Of a stretch of 11,791 nt of DNA, positions 1 to 5,908 are shown in pieces. The translations under genes and the position numbers were made by a program. The notes beneath the pieces were generated by a model. It had not been told where the DNA came from, made no database searches, and saw only the letters and a program-made list of their open reading frames with translations. Location: positions 1 to 11,791 of the forward strand of contig CAJPSU010000012.1 in assembly GCA_905373345.1 (NCBI GenBank), given 5' to 3'. This DNA is from Candidatus Saccharimonadota bacterium. Its GTDB lineage: Bacteria > Patescibacteriota > Saccharimonadia > Saccharimonadales > Saccharimonadaceae. Position 1 is the first letter of the stretch. Every line of letters starts with the position of its first letter.

Positions 1-162
1 CGCAGTACGATGTGTGACGTGCGCGCCTCTGTCCCGATCGCTCAGGAGGTTCCACCTTGGCTATTTCTCTTGACCCAGAAAGTTTACGTGTCCCGCGTCC
101 GCTGCCACGAAGCTCCAGAGATGGTTAGACTCTTTCGCCGCTCAGGACCCATTGTACAATAG
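1..162 (+). other. Unassigned GC-rich segment; possible 3' end of an unrecognised gene
   Basis: The plus frame beginning at base 1 stays open for 53 codons and stops with TAG at 160-162, so this could be the tail of a gene that starts before the window. The translation matches nothing I recognise, and its codon choice does not resemble the clear genes further right. A second small frame starts with TTG at 57, eight bases after an AGGAGG at 43-48, and runs 23 codons to TAG at 126-128. The segment is clearly richer in GC than the gap after the tRNA, which could also fit a structured RNA, but I could not match tmRNA, RNase P, SRP or 5S signatures on either strand. I assign no function. Confidence 0.2.
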
Positions 163-173
163 AGCGCTCCGTG

Positions 174-202
174 TTGCAATCATGCAGTATTTCTGCTACC
201 AT
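174..202 (+). promoter_or_regulatory. Promoter of tRNA-Val
   Basis: A -35 box TTGCAA (174-179) and a -10 box TACCAT (197-202) are separated by exactly 17 bases. TGC directly before the -10 makes it an extended -10. The predicted start near 209 lies four bases before the mature tRNA end. The tRNA-Asp promoter in this window uses the same -35 word and spacing, which supports the call. Confidence 0.6.
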
Positions 203-212
203 AAATTTATCA

Positions 213-289
213 GGGCGATTAGCTCATTTGGCTAGAGCGCTTCATTGACGTTGAAGAGGTGAGAGGTTCGAATCCTCTATTGCCCACCA
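213..289 (+). tRNA. tRNA-Val (anticodon GAC)
   Basis: A complete 77-nt cloverleaf including the encoded CCA. The acceptor GGGCGAT pairs with ATTGCCC (one G-U), the D stem is GCTC/GAGC, the anticodon stem is CTTCA/TGAAG around loop TTGACGT, and the T arm is AGAGG-TTCGAAT-CCTCT. Anticodon GAC reads GUC (and GUU) valine codons. The discriminator base is A. Position 37 is G rather than the more usual A. It stands alone between its own promoter and terminator. Confidence 0.95.
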
Positions 290-304
290 TTCTTGAATTA
301 GAGT

Positions 305-336
305 AGAAAAAGCCACCCCGTCGGGTGACTTTTTCT
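305..336 (+). terminator. Intrinsic terminator after tRNA-Val
   Basis: AGAAAAAG and CACCC (305-318) pair with GGGTG and CTTTTTCT (323-336) across a short loop, with a single C/A mismatch in the stem. The A-tract on one arm and T-tract on the other make it able to stop transcription in both directions. It begins 16 bases after the tRNA CCA end. Confidence 0.85.
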
Positions 337-782
337 AAACTTTAGTAGCACTAAATCTAACCTAAAAAAGACCTAGATTATCTTTACCTTTTCACTAACT
401 TAAGATCGTGCACTCATGTTAGATAATTCCTAGCGCCGAACTAATCTGTATGTCGTTATCGTTATTCAAAATTATCAAAAGTAATCGTCTATTATTTTGG
501 CATGAAGAAAGTGGCAACGGACTTTTAGCCATACCCTCCAACTGAAGGCCAAGCTCCTCACAAATCCAACACTTATCTTAGTGATTCAGCCTTTACTTTC
601 AAAATAGGCTCAAGCTTTGACACAAATTATCGCCAGAGTTTATCTATAAAGCTGCATGACTAGACAGTTTTACCTTTTTACATTTACCAAAAAGCCTTAA
701 ATGTTATTCACCTCCTCCGCTGTAGTTTTCCACATGAAAAATCTAGTTATTCAAAACTATTTACCCACACGGTGATATATTA
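337..782. other. Gene-poor AT-rich gap, left part
   Basis: I find no convincing protein gene on either strand. Visible elements are a TTGACA at 617-622 followed 18 bases later by TATCTA and then a 13-codon ATG frame at 656, which I regard as too weak to call; a CACCTCCTCC run at 710-719 (minus-strand GGAGGAGGTG) that looks like a strong ribosome binding site but leads only to a four-codon frame; and the DnaA-box-like words listed separately. Confidence 0.5.
704..769 (+). promoter_or_regulatory. Cluster of three DnaA-box-like 9-mers
   Basis: TTATTCACC (704-712), TTTTCCACA (726-734) and TTACCCACA (761-769) lie in the same orientation within 66 bases. Each differs at one position from the classical DnaA box TTATNCACA. 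They are followed by a very AT-rich stretch (774-835). Three near-matches so close together could mark a DnaA-regulated promoter or an origin-like element, but none is exact and no dnaA gene is in the window. Confidence 0.3.
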
Positions 783-796
783 GAAGAATATTCTTC
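783..796. promoter_or_regulatory. Perfect 14-bp palindrome upstream of the small-ORF promoter
   Basis: GAAGAATATTCTTC reads the same on both strands and ends two bases before the -35 box at 799. A dyad at this position is typical of a binding site for a dimeric regulator. No regulator gene is visible nearby. Confidence 0.5.
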
Positions 797-798
797 GG

Positions 799-827
799 TT
801 GACAAAAAATTATGCTTATGTTAATAT
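799..827 (+). promoter_or_regulatory. Near-consensus promoter of the 35-aa ORF
   Basis: TTGACA (799-804) is a perfect -35 and TAATAT (822-827) is one base from the consensus -10, spaced by 17 bases. It is the strongest promoter in the window. The -10 ends six bases before the ATG at 834, so transcription should begin at or beside the start codon. Confidence 0.8.
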
Positions 828-833
828 AAAATC

Positions 834-941
834 ATGTCTAAAGAACAAAAAAGAATACGCCAAAAACGATCAAAGCTTAACCGTTATGCTATTGCGTTTG
901 AATACAATAAGCCAATACAAATAGTTCGCCGAAAACATTAA
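834..941 (+). CDS. Small, highly basic hypothetical protein (35 aa), probably leaderless
   Basis: ATG at 834 opens a 35-codon frame ending in TAA (939-941), followed immediately by TGA in frame. The product starts MSKEQKRIRQKR and ends IVRRKH. Twelve of 35 residues are Lys or Arg, there is no cysteine and no membrane segment, so it is a cytoplasmic, probably nucleic-acid-binding or ribosome-associated peptide. I do not recognise the family; it is too short for L34 and does not match L36. Support for its being real comes mainly from the near-consensus promoter whose -10 ends six bases upstream, with no Shine-Dalgarno sequence, giving a leaderless mRNA. The palindrome just upstream suggests regulation. 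A chance ORF behind a stray promoter cannot be excluded. Confidence 0.55.
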   Translation: MSKEQKRIRQKRSKLNRYAIAFEYNKPIQIVRRKH

Positions 942-1230
942 TGACGAAAGACTATTACTAGGTTTATATAACCTATTTATAGTTTTCAGGCAGGTTTTTA
1001 CTTTTAACGCCAGTAAACTGATTAGTCAAACCTAGCAAGACACAACTCAAGATTATTATTGCTGCAAACAAGTTTAAGCTAACCATGAATTAATTCTATT
1101 TATTATGTAATCCGATTCAAAACAAAGAGACATCAATAACAACAACCAGACCCTTACCGTCACTCTTTAGCTACAAATTTTGGCATAGAACTAGGCTGCT
1201 CGCCGATAATCTCTGGTCGCCTTTTATTAT
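942..1230. other. Gene-poor gap between small ORF and glycosyltransferase
   Basis: No ORF of note. CTAGGTTT at 959-966 and AAACCTAG at 1028-1035 form an 8-bp inverted repeat around an AT-rich interval, and AGGTT-TATAT-AACCT (961-975) is a short hairpin followed by AT-rich sequence that could end the small-ORF transcript. I see no clear intrinsic terminator for the glycosyltransferase gene, which ends at 1231 on the other strand. Confidence 0.4.
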
Positions 1231-2925
1231 CTATTTTCGCTGCTTTTTCATACGTATACGTCGACGGCCCTTATTCTTTTTTGCCTTTTCGCGTGAGGCG
1301 AATGTTGCCTTATCAGTTACATCAAAACTTTCAAGATATTTTCCAAGTAATAAATGCGTTTGCGCATTAATCGGCGCAAGTGCTCCATAACAAATGGCAG
1401 TAACCGGCATGAGAAACCATTGCAATATCATCGCGATCGTACGCCGCCGCTTATAGCGCGTGGGACGCGGCGGCAGCATTTTCATCATCAGTAAAATAGT
1501 AATAAACAACCCGATCAACGCGATTGACTGTATATAGCTAATGACAATCGGTAGCGAATGAACTGTGTAGTTTCGTGATGCTTCTCGATTTAACAACAGT
1601 GGCACCCAACCGCCAAACGCAACAATAATCGCTGATGTTGATAAACTAACGTGTCCATCAAGCAGCCGCCAAAACCGCGCAAAACCTTCCCAAAATGGTA
1701 CAGTGCGAGCACGCGTAAATATACGAACGGCCACATATGGTATATCGGAAGCGCCGTATCCCCAGCGACGGAGCTGTTTGAACTGTGCGATAATTGTCTT
1801 TTTAAATGTATCAGCCATCACCGCATCTTGATAAATCGGTACATGAATCGGAACGACACCGTAGTCGCCATTGTAATAAAAATAACTGCGCCAATACTGA
1901 TGACCATCTTCAACAATACTGCGCTTACTCCAATAATTAATTTTGACAAGCGCCGAGAGCGGCTGGCTATGGGCCGCAAAATTACGAAGCGTATGCGGGC
2001 GCATACTGCTAATCACTGTCCAAAAAGAATTACCGGTCGCAAGTACGCGCATCGGCGCTGGCGCATCCCAAATATTACCAAAATACAACGCAATTGGCTG
2101 ATATGATAACCGCTCGCGATTCGGGCGCACAAGATATTCATAGCTAACATAGTCAAAATATGACGGATATGGACGATTATCACTATCAAGCGTCGTAACA
2201 ACTACATTGTCATATGGAATATGTTGTCGATCACACCACGCTTGTAATTTTTTACCCGCGTACGTAATGTTTGGTCCTTTTCCAGGAATCTCGTCGGGCA
2301 GATCTTTTGGATGCTTAATAGTCTGAAATGTTTTAAATACCGACGCATATTCTTTTTTAAGCCGCTGCGCCGTTTTTTCAATACTTTCGCCGCCGCGCTC
2401 TTCGTATGCAAGATAAACGATCAACTTATCATTGTTGTATGTCGTCGCCCGAACCGACTCAATAGTTGGTTTAATGACGTCGTACGATTCATTATACGCA
2501 GCGATAATAACTGCATGATAAATTAACTCTGGATTTGGTATACTTAGCTTCCTATCAACCACTGCACGCACGATTGCTGCATGACGCCGCGATTCAAATG
2601 CTCGTGAATCTGCTTTGTGCGAAGGCAGCTTTCCTCGATATGCCTGCTCTAAATCATGAAGCCGCTGGCTCCAATCAACTTTTTGAGCTGCAACAAGCGT
2701 TTGATGCCCATGGATCGTCCGATACGCAACACCAATCGCGCGCACAAACATCGCTAGTATCACAAGCAAAATATAAATCGCCGCCCATAGCGGCTGCACA
2801 ATCGATAAAATAACAACAAGCGCTAGCATGGAGTACGTTAGAAAGCCCGGAAGGATTTCGAAAAACCGATATAGCTTCGTACGCTTACCAAGCGGTAGCT
2901 CTCGGTCGTCTACGATACGCGTCAT
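1231..2925 (-). CDS. Membrane glycosyltransferase, family 2 (processive type)
   Basis: This 564-aa integral membrane enzyme should transfer a sugar from a nucleotide-sugar donor to a growing surface polysaccharide or glycolipid. Two N-terminal helices (about residues 28-66) precede a cytoplasmic GT-A domain with the donor-binding AAYNE motif (142-146), the metal-binding DSD (247-249), the catalytic-base-type ED in VEDGH (339-340), and QLRRW (384-388), the QxxRW signature of cellulose/hyaluronan-synthase-like enzymes. Three C-terminal helices (about 427-444, 459-482, 497-517) lead to a very basic Lys/Arg tail. I start at the ATG at 2925 because it overlaps the upstream stop as ATGA; an in-frame extension to 2997 only reads through the neighbour. 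It is the second gene behind tRNA-Thr. The substrate cannot be read from the sequence. Confidence 0.85.
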   Translation of the reverse strand: MTRIVDDRELPLGKRTKLYRFFEILPGFLTYSMLALVVILSIVQPLWAAIYILLVILAMFVRAIGVAYRTIHGHQTLVAAQKVDWSQRLHDLEQAYRGKLPSHKADSRAFESRRHAAIVRAVVDRKLSIPNPELIYHAVIIAAYNESYDVIKPTIESVRATTYNNDKLIVYLAYEERGGESIEKTAQRLKKEYASVFKTFQTIKHPKDLPDEIPGKGPNITYAGKKLQAWCDRQHIPYDNVVVTTLDSDNRPYPSYFDYVSYEYLVRPNRERLSYQPIALYFGNIWDAPAPMRVLATGNSFWTVISSMRPHTLRNFAAHSQPLSALVKINYWSKRSIVEDGHQYWRSYFYYNGDYGVVPIHVPIYQDAVMADTFKKTIIAQFKQLRRWGYGASDIPYVAVRIFTRARTVPFWEGFARFWRLLDGHVSLSTSAIIVAFGGWVPLLLNREASRNYTVHSLPIVISYIQSIALIGLFITILLMMKMLPPRPTRYKRRRTIAMILQWFLMPVTAICYGALAPINAQTHLLLGKYLESFDVTDKATFASREKAKKNKGRRRIRMKKQRK

Positions 2926-3302
2926 GCCGCTTGTCCAAGGGATATAACATTTAGTACATACATTAAACCCACTACAAACACCGCAAGCGTATACCAAAAT
3001 ACAACCCCACTCGTACGCTTGCGGTTAAGCGCGGCAAATTTAATCATTATACCAGCATGCAATACCGCAACAACCCAAAAAAACGCAACAAACAAGAAAA
3101 AATATTGCCAGTGTTCTTTGTAAAAATGAGCTTGGCCAAAAGCACTATAGCGCGAGTATACTGTAATATCGCTCGGATGAATCAGTACGCCAATCCATAT
3201 ACTACATATAAGCGCCGCAATAACAATACCGCCTAGCATCCACGCCAAAGAGCGGTCTTTTATCGCAGATTTGATAGTATATATCGTACTATTCTTATTC
3301 AT
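2922..3302 (-). CDS. Small three-helix membrane protein of unknown function
   Basis: The 126-aa product starts MNKNSTIY and has three membrane segments (about 22-41, 66-90, 98-120). The first two are joined by a conserved-looking outer loop (IHPSDITVYSRYSAFG then FYKEHWQY) that I recall from hypothetical proteins of Saccharibacteria and related CPR bacteria; no function is known to me. It overlaps the glycosyltransferase by four bases (ATGA), so the two are translationally coupled and may act together in envelope assembly. I prefer ATG 3302, which lies eight bases after the tRNA-Thr CCA; another ATG at 3311 (adding MAS) overlaps the CCA itself. The frame stays open into the tRNA, but that part is a translated tRNA. 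No promoter or ribosome binding site is seen between tRNA and gene. Confidence 0.8.
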   Translation of the reverse strand: MNKNSTIYTIKSAIKDRSLAWMLGGIVIAALICSIWIGVLIHPSDITVYSRYSAFGQAHFYKEHWQYFFLFVAFFWVVAVLHAGIMIKFAALNRKRTSGVVFWYTLAVFVVGLMYVLNVISLGQAA

Positions 3303-3310
3303 AGATGCCA

Positions 3311-3386
3311 TGGAGCCGTCTGCCGGGATTGAACCGGCGACCTGCGCGTTACGAATGCGCCGCTCTACCAACTGAGCTAAGACGGC
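3311..3386 (-). tRNA. tRNA-Thr (anticodon CGT)
   Basis: A 76-nt cloverleaf with encoded CCA. The acceptor GCCGTCT pairs with AGACGGC, the D arm is GCTC-AGTTGGTA-GAGC, the anticodon loop is TTCGTAA (anticodon CGT, reading ACG), and the T arm is GCCGG-TTCAATC-CCGGC. The anticodon stem has an A-C mismatch at 31-39. The discriminator base is T. The downstream membrane-protein gene begins at or just behind the CCA, so tRNA and mRNA appear to share one transcript. Confidence 0.95.
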
Positions 3387-3395
3387 AATGCATTT

Positions 3396-3404
3396 ATTAT
3401 ATCA
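3396..3404 (-). promoter_or_regulatory. Extended -10 promoter of the tRNA-Thr operon
   Basis: On the minus strand TGATATAAT holds a perfect -10 (TATAAT, 3401-3396) with the TGN extension. No good -35 is seen. The predicted start near 3389 lies about three bases before the tRNA. This promoter probably drives tRNA-Thr, the small membrane protein and the glycosyltransferase. Confidence 0.65.
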
Positions 3405-3424
3405 GAGATAGTACGTTTATACTA

Positions 3425-3460
3425 TAGAAAATACCCCACGGACTCGTGAGGTATTTTCTA
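3425..3460 (-). terminator. Intrinsic terminator after tRNA-Asp
   Basis: TAGAAAATACC (3425-3435) pairs perfectly with GGTATTTTCTA (3450-3460), continued by CACG/CGTG inside after one C/A mismatch, with loop GACT. It abuts the CCA of tRNA-Asp, and its A/T-tract arms make it bidirectional. It isolates tRNA-Asp from the tRNA-Thr operon. Confidence 0.85.
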
Positions 3461-3538
3461 TGGCGCGCCCGACCGGATTCGAACCGGCGATCTCCTCCGT
3501 GACAGGGAGGCGTGATAGACCAGCTTCACTACGAGCGC
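3461..3538 (-). tRNA. tRNA-Asp (anticodon GTC)
   Basis: A 78-nt cloverleaf with encoded CCA. The acceptor GCGCTCG pairs with CGGGCGC, the D stem is GTGA/TCAC, the anticodon stem is CCTCC/GGAGG around CTGTCAC (anticodon GTC), the T arm is GCCGG-TTCGAAT-CCGGT, and the discriminator is G. It forms a single-gene unit. Confidence 0.95.
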
Positions 3539-3553
3539 AAATATGCTAGACGT

Positions 3554-3582
3554 AGTGTACCAAACGACGCGCTAAATTGCAA
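3554..3582 (-). promoter_or_regulatory. Promoter of tRNA-Asp
   Basis: On the minus strand TTGCAA (3582-3577) and TACACT (3559-3554) are spaced by 17 bases, with a predicted start near 3547, nine bases before the tRNA. The layout is the same as at tRNA-Val. The -35 lies just before the end of the foldase gene. Confidence 0.65.
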
Positions 3583-3588
3583 CCACGA

Positions 3589-4632
3589 CTACCGCGACTC
3601 AGGAACGGAGATATACTCTTGAATTTTGCCGTCTACCTTGAGCTTTGCAAATTGCGTCGTAAATTCCTGTAGCGGGACATGGACGTAATCGAAAGCAATT
3701 TTCTTTTCAGTTTTTTCGGTAATTTTCACAATATAGAACCCATCCGCTGTCGCGCTCTGCATAATACCAGAGAGCTCATCTTTTTTTAGCCCCGCAACAC
3801 TCTGTACACGTAATCCGTTAAATTTACTTGTCACATCAATCAATCCGCTTTTCCCTGCGTTCGCTTTACCGCCAGAGAGTGCGTTCGCTCCACCCACAGC
3901 ATCATCAAATGATTTTCCCTGTTTGAGCACTGTCATAGCCGCTTCAATTTGCTGCTTCGCCTTTACATCAACTGCAAATGCTACGCGGCTCTCAAGCATT
4001 GCGTTTGCTGTCCTAAACCGATAGTCACTCGCATTTTCGCCAAACAACATCTTTATAGAAGCATCATACGTATCCTGCGAGACACGCCCGTTTGCTGTTA
4101 TTCGCTCCTGTTCAATCACCGCATCAACATCACTGCCAGAGATTGAAATATTATGTTGGCGAGCTAATTGACGTGCATATGCAACACGCTCCGCAAGATT
4201 AAGCGATTGGCGCTTGATGTGGTTAAGCTGCACTTGCCCGTCGTTTGTGTTGAGTCGCACCTCTGGATTCTTATTCAGATAATATGCCGATGAACGGTAC
4301 GATGCGAGGTAATCGCTATACAGAACCGCTTCACCATTAATCAATCCTACCGGCAGTGGAATAACGCGCGAGATACGATACGCAACACCACTTGAATTCT
4401 GCATTGGATACATCAGCACCCAGCCCGCAATAAGAAGTAAGAATACGCCCACGGTTGCAATAATAGTCGCGTTGAACACTAGACGATGACGTGCATACTG
4501 AATCGGATACTTAAATTTACGCCCGCCCGCAATAATCTGCTCGCGATGTTCCGCGACTGTTTCGTTTGTAATACGCGGCGGAACTTTCGCTTGCTTTTTA
4601 TTCTTGCGCCTAATTGATAACTTTCTCTTCAT
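3589..4632 (-). CDS. Membrane-anchored SurA/PpiC-like peptidyl-prolyl isomerase (foldase)
   Basis: This 347-aa protein should help exported proteins fold outside the membrane. A basic, Lys/Arg-rich cytoplasmic tail is followed by one membrane segment (about 52-74), then a SurA-N-like region beginning LINGEAVLYSDY (98-109), and a parvulin-type domain (about 225-320) with the usual pattern: helix with LKQGKSFDDAV, a GG...SG turn, KKDELSGI, and a last strand GFYIVKITEK. I choose ATG 4632 because GGAG lies five bases upstream and the frame before it is only read-through of the neighbour. It overlaps the upstream PH-domain gene by 23 bases. The parvulin core is diverged, so isomerase activity is less certain than the fold; a pure chaperone role is possible. 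Exported pilins with cysteine pairs are encoded nearby and could be clients. Confidence 0.75.
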   Translation of the reverse strand: MKRKLSIRRKNKKQAKVPPRITNETVAEHREQIIAGGRKFKYPIQYARHRLVFNATIIATVGVFLLLIAGWVLMYPMQNSSGVAYRISRVIPLPVGLINGEAVLYSDYLASYRSSAYYLNKNPEVRLNTNDGQVQLNHIKRQSLNLAERVAYARQLARQHNISISGSDVDAVIEQERITANGRVSQDTYDASIKMLFGENASDYRFRTANAMLESRVAFAVDVKAKQQIEAAMTVLKQGKSFDDAVGGANALSGGKANAGKSGLIDVTSKFNGLRVQSVAGLKKDELSGIMQSATADGFYIVKITEKTEKKIAFDYVHVPLQEFTTQFAKLKVDGKIQEYISVPESR

Positions 4633-5128
4633 CTGTGCTCCGGCGGCTCGCTTCGGCAGCGTAAACCGCATCCTGCAATTTATTATATATCTCACTCGGG
4701 TGCTCAACCATACGGATAACGAGATCGCCCACAAATGTTTGGATTATAATCGTGCCGAACTTAAAAATTTCGCCACTGAACCCTGGTATATTATAACTGA
4801 TGCTTTGCACCTTATCCAGGCTCAGTTCTACCACATCTTTACCAAAAAAACCGCGCTGCGTAATCTGGCGAATCCGCTCGTTCGTCACGACGTACACAGT
4901 AAAGTACCACATCAGAAAATGGTAAAAAAATAGGATTGATCCAAGCACAAGTCCGGCAAGCGGTAACAGAAATAGCTCGAGTTTCGTTTGCCAAATAAGC
5001 GGCGGAATTGACCCGACTGCAAGTGGAATGAGCAGCGAATAGAATCCTTTACGCATCGCAATAATATGGCGCCGAAAAACGAAAAGAATTGTTTCATCCG
5101 CGTGCTGACCTTCAAACGTCGCGTCCAT
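4610..5128 (-). CDS. PH-domain membrane protein (bacterial PH, YdbS-like)
   Basis: The 172-aa product has two membrane segments (about 28-47 and 51-73) followed by a bacterial PH-like domain (about 74-160). Its signature is VYVVTNERIRQI, then GFFGKDVVELSLDKVQSI and FGTIIIQT, as in DUF304/bPH2 proteins. Such proteins sit in the cytoplasmic membrane; their molecular role is not established. ATG 5128 is preceded by AAGGTAGGT, a moderate ribosome binding site. The gene starts 26 bases after the CCA of tRNA-Arg with no separate promoter visible, and its end overlaps the foldase gene, so tRNA-Arg, this gene and the foldase look like one transcript. Confidence 0.8.
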   Translation of the reverse strand: MDATFEGQHADETILFVFRRHIIAMRKGFYSLLIPLAVGSIPPLIWQTKLELFLLPLAGLVLGSILFFYHFLMWYFTVYVVTNERIRQITQRGFFGKDVVELSLDKVQSISYNIPGFSGEIFKFGTIIIQTFVGDLVIRMVEHPSEIYNKLQDAVYAAEASRRSTDEEKVIN

Positions 5129-5154
5129 ACCTACCTTATCTACTGTTACTATTT

Positions 5155-5231
5155 TGGTACCCCGGATAGGAGTCGAACCTACAACCTTATCCTTAGGACG
5201 GATCTGCTCTATCCAGTTGAGCTACCGAGGC
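5155..5231 (-). tRNA. tRNA-Arg (anticodon CCT)
   Basis: A 77-nt cloverleaf with encoded CCA. The acceptor GCCTCGG pairs with CCGGGGT including a G-U at 1-72, the D stem is GCTC/GAGC, the anticodon loop is GTCCTAA (anticodon CCT, reading AGG), the T arm is GTAGG-TTCGACT-CCTAT, and the discriminator is A. The anticodon stem has a G-A mismatch at its outer end. It heads the PH-domain/foldase transcript. Confidence 0.93.
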
Positions 5232-5239
5232 ATACACCT

Positions 5240-5269
5240 AGTATACCGCTTGAGCTCGCAAAATGATAA
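5240..5269 (-). promoter_or_regulatory. Probable promoter of the tRNA-Arg operon
   Basis: On the minus strand TTATCA (5269-5264) and TATACT (5245-5240) are separated by 18 bases, with a predicted start about two bases before the tRNA. The -10 overlaps the right arm of the inverted repeat 5242-5288, so the two elements are likely linked. Confidence 0.5.
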
Positions 5270-5288
5270 TACAAGTCCAAGCGGTATA
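5242..5288. repeat. 11-bp perfect inverted repeat between ndk and tRNA-Arg
   Basis: TATACCGCTTG (5242-5252) and CAAGCGGTATA (5278-5288) are exact reverse complements 25 bases apart. In RNA from ndk they would form a long stem with a large loop, but no T-run follows, so it is not a standard terminator. As DNA it could be a paired operator, because one arm covers the -10 of the tRNA-Arg promoter. Confidence 0.6.
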
Positions 5289-5301
5289 TTTGAAAAACTT
5301 A

Positions 5302-5808
5302 CTATAAGGTAAATTTGTCGTTGAGCGATTTATATTCAAAAATTTCGTCGTCCGAAAACCAGTGCCCAATTTCCTCGACCGCTTCTTTGTCGTTGCCACT
5401 GGCGTGAATGAGGTTCGGCACTCCTTTATGCTCGGCATCAGCGTACACGAAGCTCATATGCGAATAATCGCCGCGAATCGTACCGGGAGCAGCACTCTTC
5501 GGCTCAGTCGTACCAACAAGTTTGCGCACTAGCTGTACCGCTTCAACACCCTCAAGTACCATCGCAATCACTGGTCCCTGTACCATCATGTCAAGCGTGA
5601 TGTCAAATTTTTCTTTACCGCGGCGCGTAATCATCTGTCCAATTTCTTCGTAGTGGCGATAATAGTGTTCTTTAGTCGGCGCAATCATTTTTGTTGCAAC
5701 AATTTTTAACCCGACTCGCTCAAACCGCGTCAAAATCTCGCCAACAATGCCGCGTTGTACAGCATCGGGCTTAAATATAATCAACGTTCGTTCTACTATT
5801 CCTGCCAC
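5302..5808 (-). CDS. ndk: Nucleoside-diphosphate kinase
   Basis: The 168-aa enzyme moves the gamma-phosphate of ATP onto other (d)NDPs through a phosphohistidine, keeping NTP and dNTP pools balanced in the cytoplasm. The family pattern is clear: ERTLIIFKPDAVQRG (Lys13), GPVIAMVLEG, the nucleotide-binding GTIRGD (109-114), and NLIHASGN with catalytic His135. It is longer than the usual ~140 residues: extra sequence lies around 50-75 and just before the active site (about 117-130), and HASGN replaces the common H(G/A)SDS. The start is GTG at 5808, five bases after a perfect AGGAGG, and ERTLIIFKPD then falls at the expected distance. It is a single gene divergent from xer. In a host-dependent bacterium it would matter for using salvaged nucleotides. 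Confidence 0.95.
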   Translation of the reverse strand: MAGIVERTLIIFKPDAVQRGIVGEILTRFERVGLKIVATKMIAPTKEHYYRHYEEIGQMITRRGKEKFDITLDMMVQGPVIAMVLEGVEAVQLVRKLVGTTEPKSAAPGTIRGDYSHMSFVYADAEHKGVPNLIHASGNDKEAVEEIGHWFSDDEIFEYKSLNDKFTL

Positions 5809-5841
5809 CAGATCCTCCTATACCTATTATTTCTAGCTCGT

Positions 5842-5850
5842 ATTGTAGCA
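5842..5850 (-). promoter_or_regulatory. Extended -10 promoter of ndk
   Basis: On the minus strand TGCTACAAT gives a -10 TACAAT (5847-5842) with the TGN extension and no clear -35. The predicted start near 5835 leaves a 27-base leader that carries the AGGAGG at 5814-5819. Unlike xer, its divergent neighbour, ndk has a conventional leader. Confidence 0.55.
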
Positions 5851-5908
5851 AATATCGTCTTGTTTCTCTATTGGTATTCCACTGAACAATAAAGTTATTC
5901 AGATAATT

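Noticed and set aside
617..697. TTGACA-18-TATCTA followed by a 13-codon ORF
   Set aside because: The -10 match is poor and the frame is too short to distinguish from chance in AT-rich DNA.
706..719. Strong GGAGGAGGTG ribosome-binding-like run on the minus strand
   Set aside because: It leads only to a GTG frame of four codons; the overlapping ATG frame has just 12 codons.
1651..2106. 151-codon plus-strand ORF
   Set aside because: It is antisense to the glycosyltransferase, has no start signal, and its product has no recognisable domain.
2926..2997. Cys-rich 24-residue N-terminal extension of the glycosyltransferase frame
   Set aside because: It is the membrane-protein gene read in another frame; the ATGA overlap at 2922-2925 gives the natural start.
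3303..3371. N-terminal extension of the small membrane protein
   Set aside because: Most of it is translated tRNA-Thr sequence, so it cannot be the normal N-terminus.
4633..4734. 34-residue upstream extension of the foldase
   Set aside because: It lies inside the PH-domain gene in another frame, and a ribosome binding site precedes ATG 4632.
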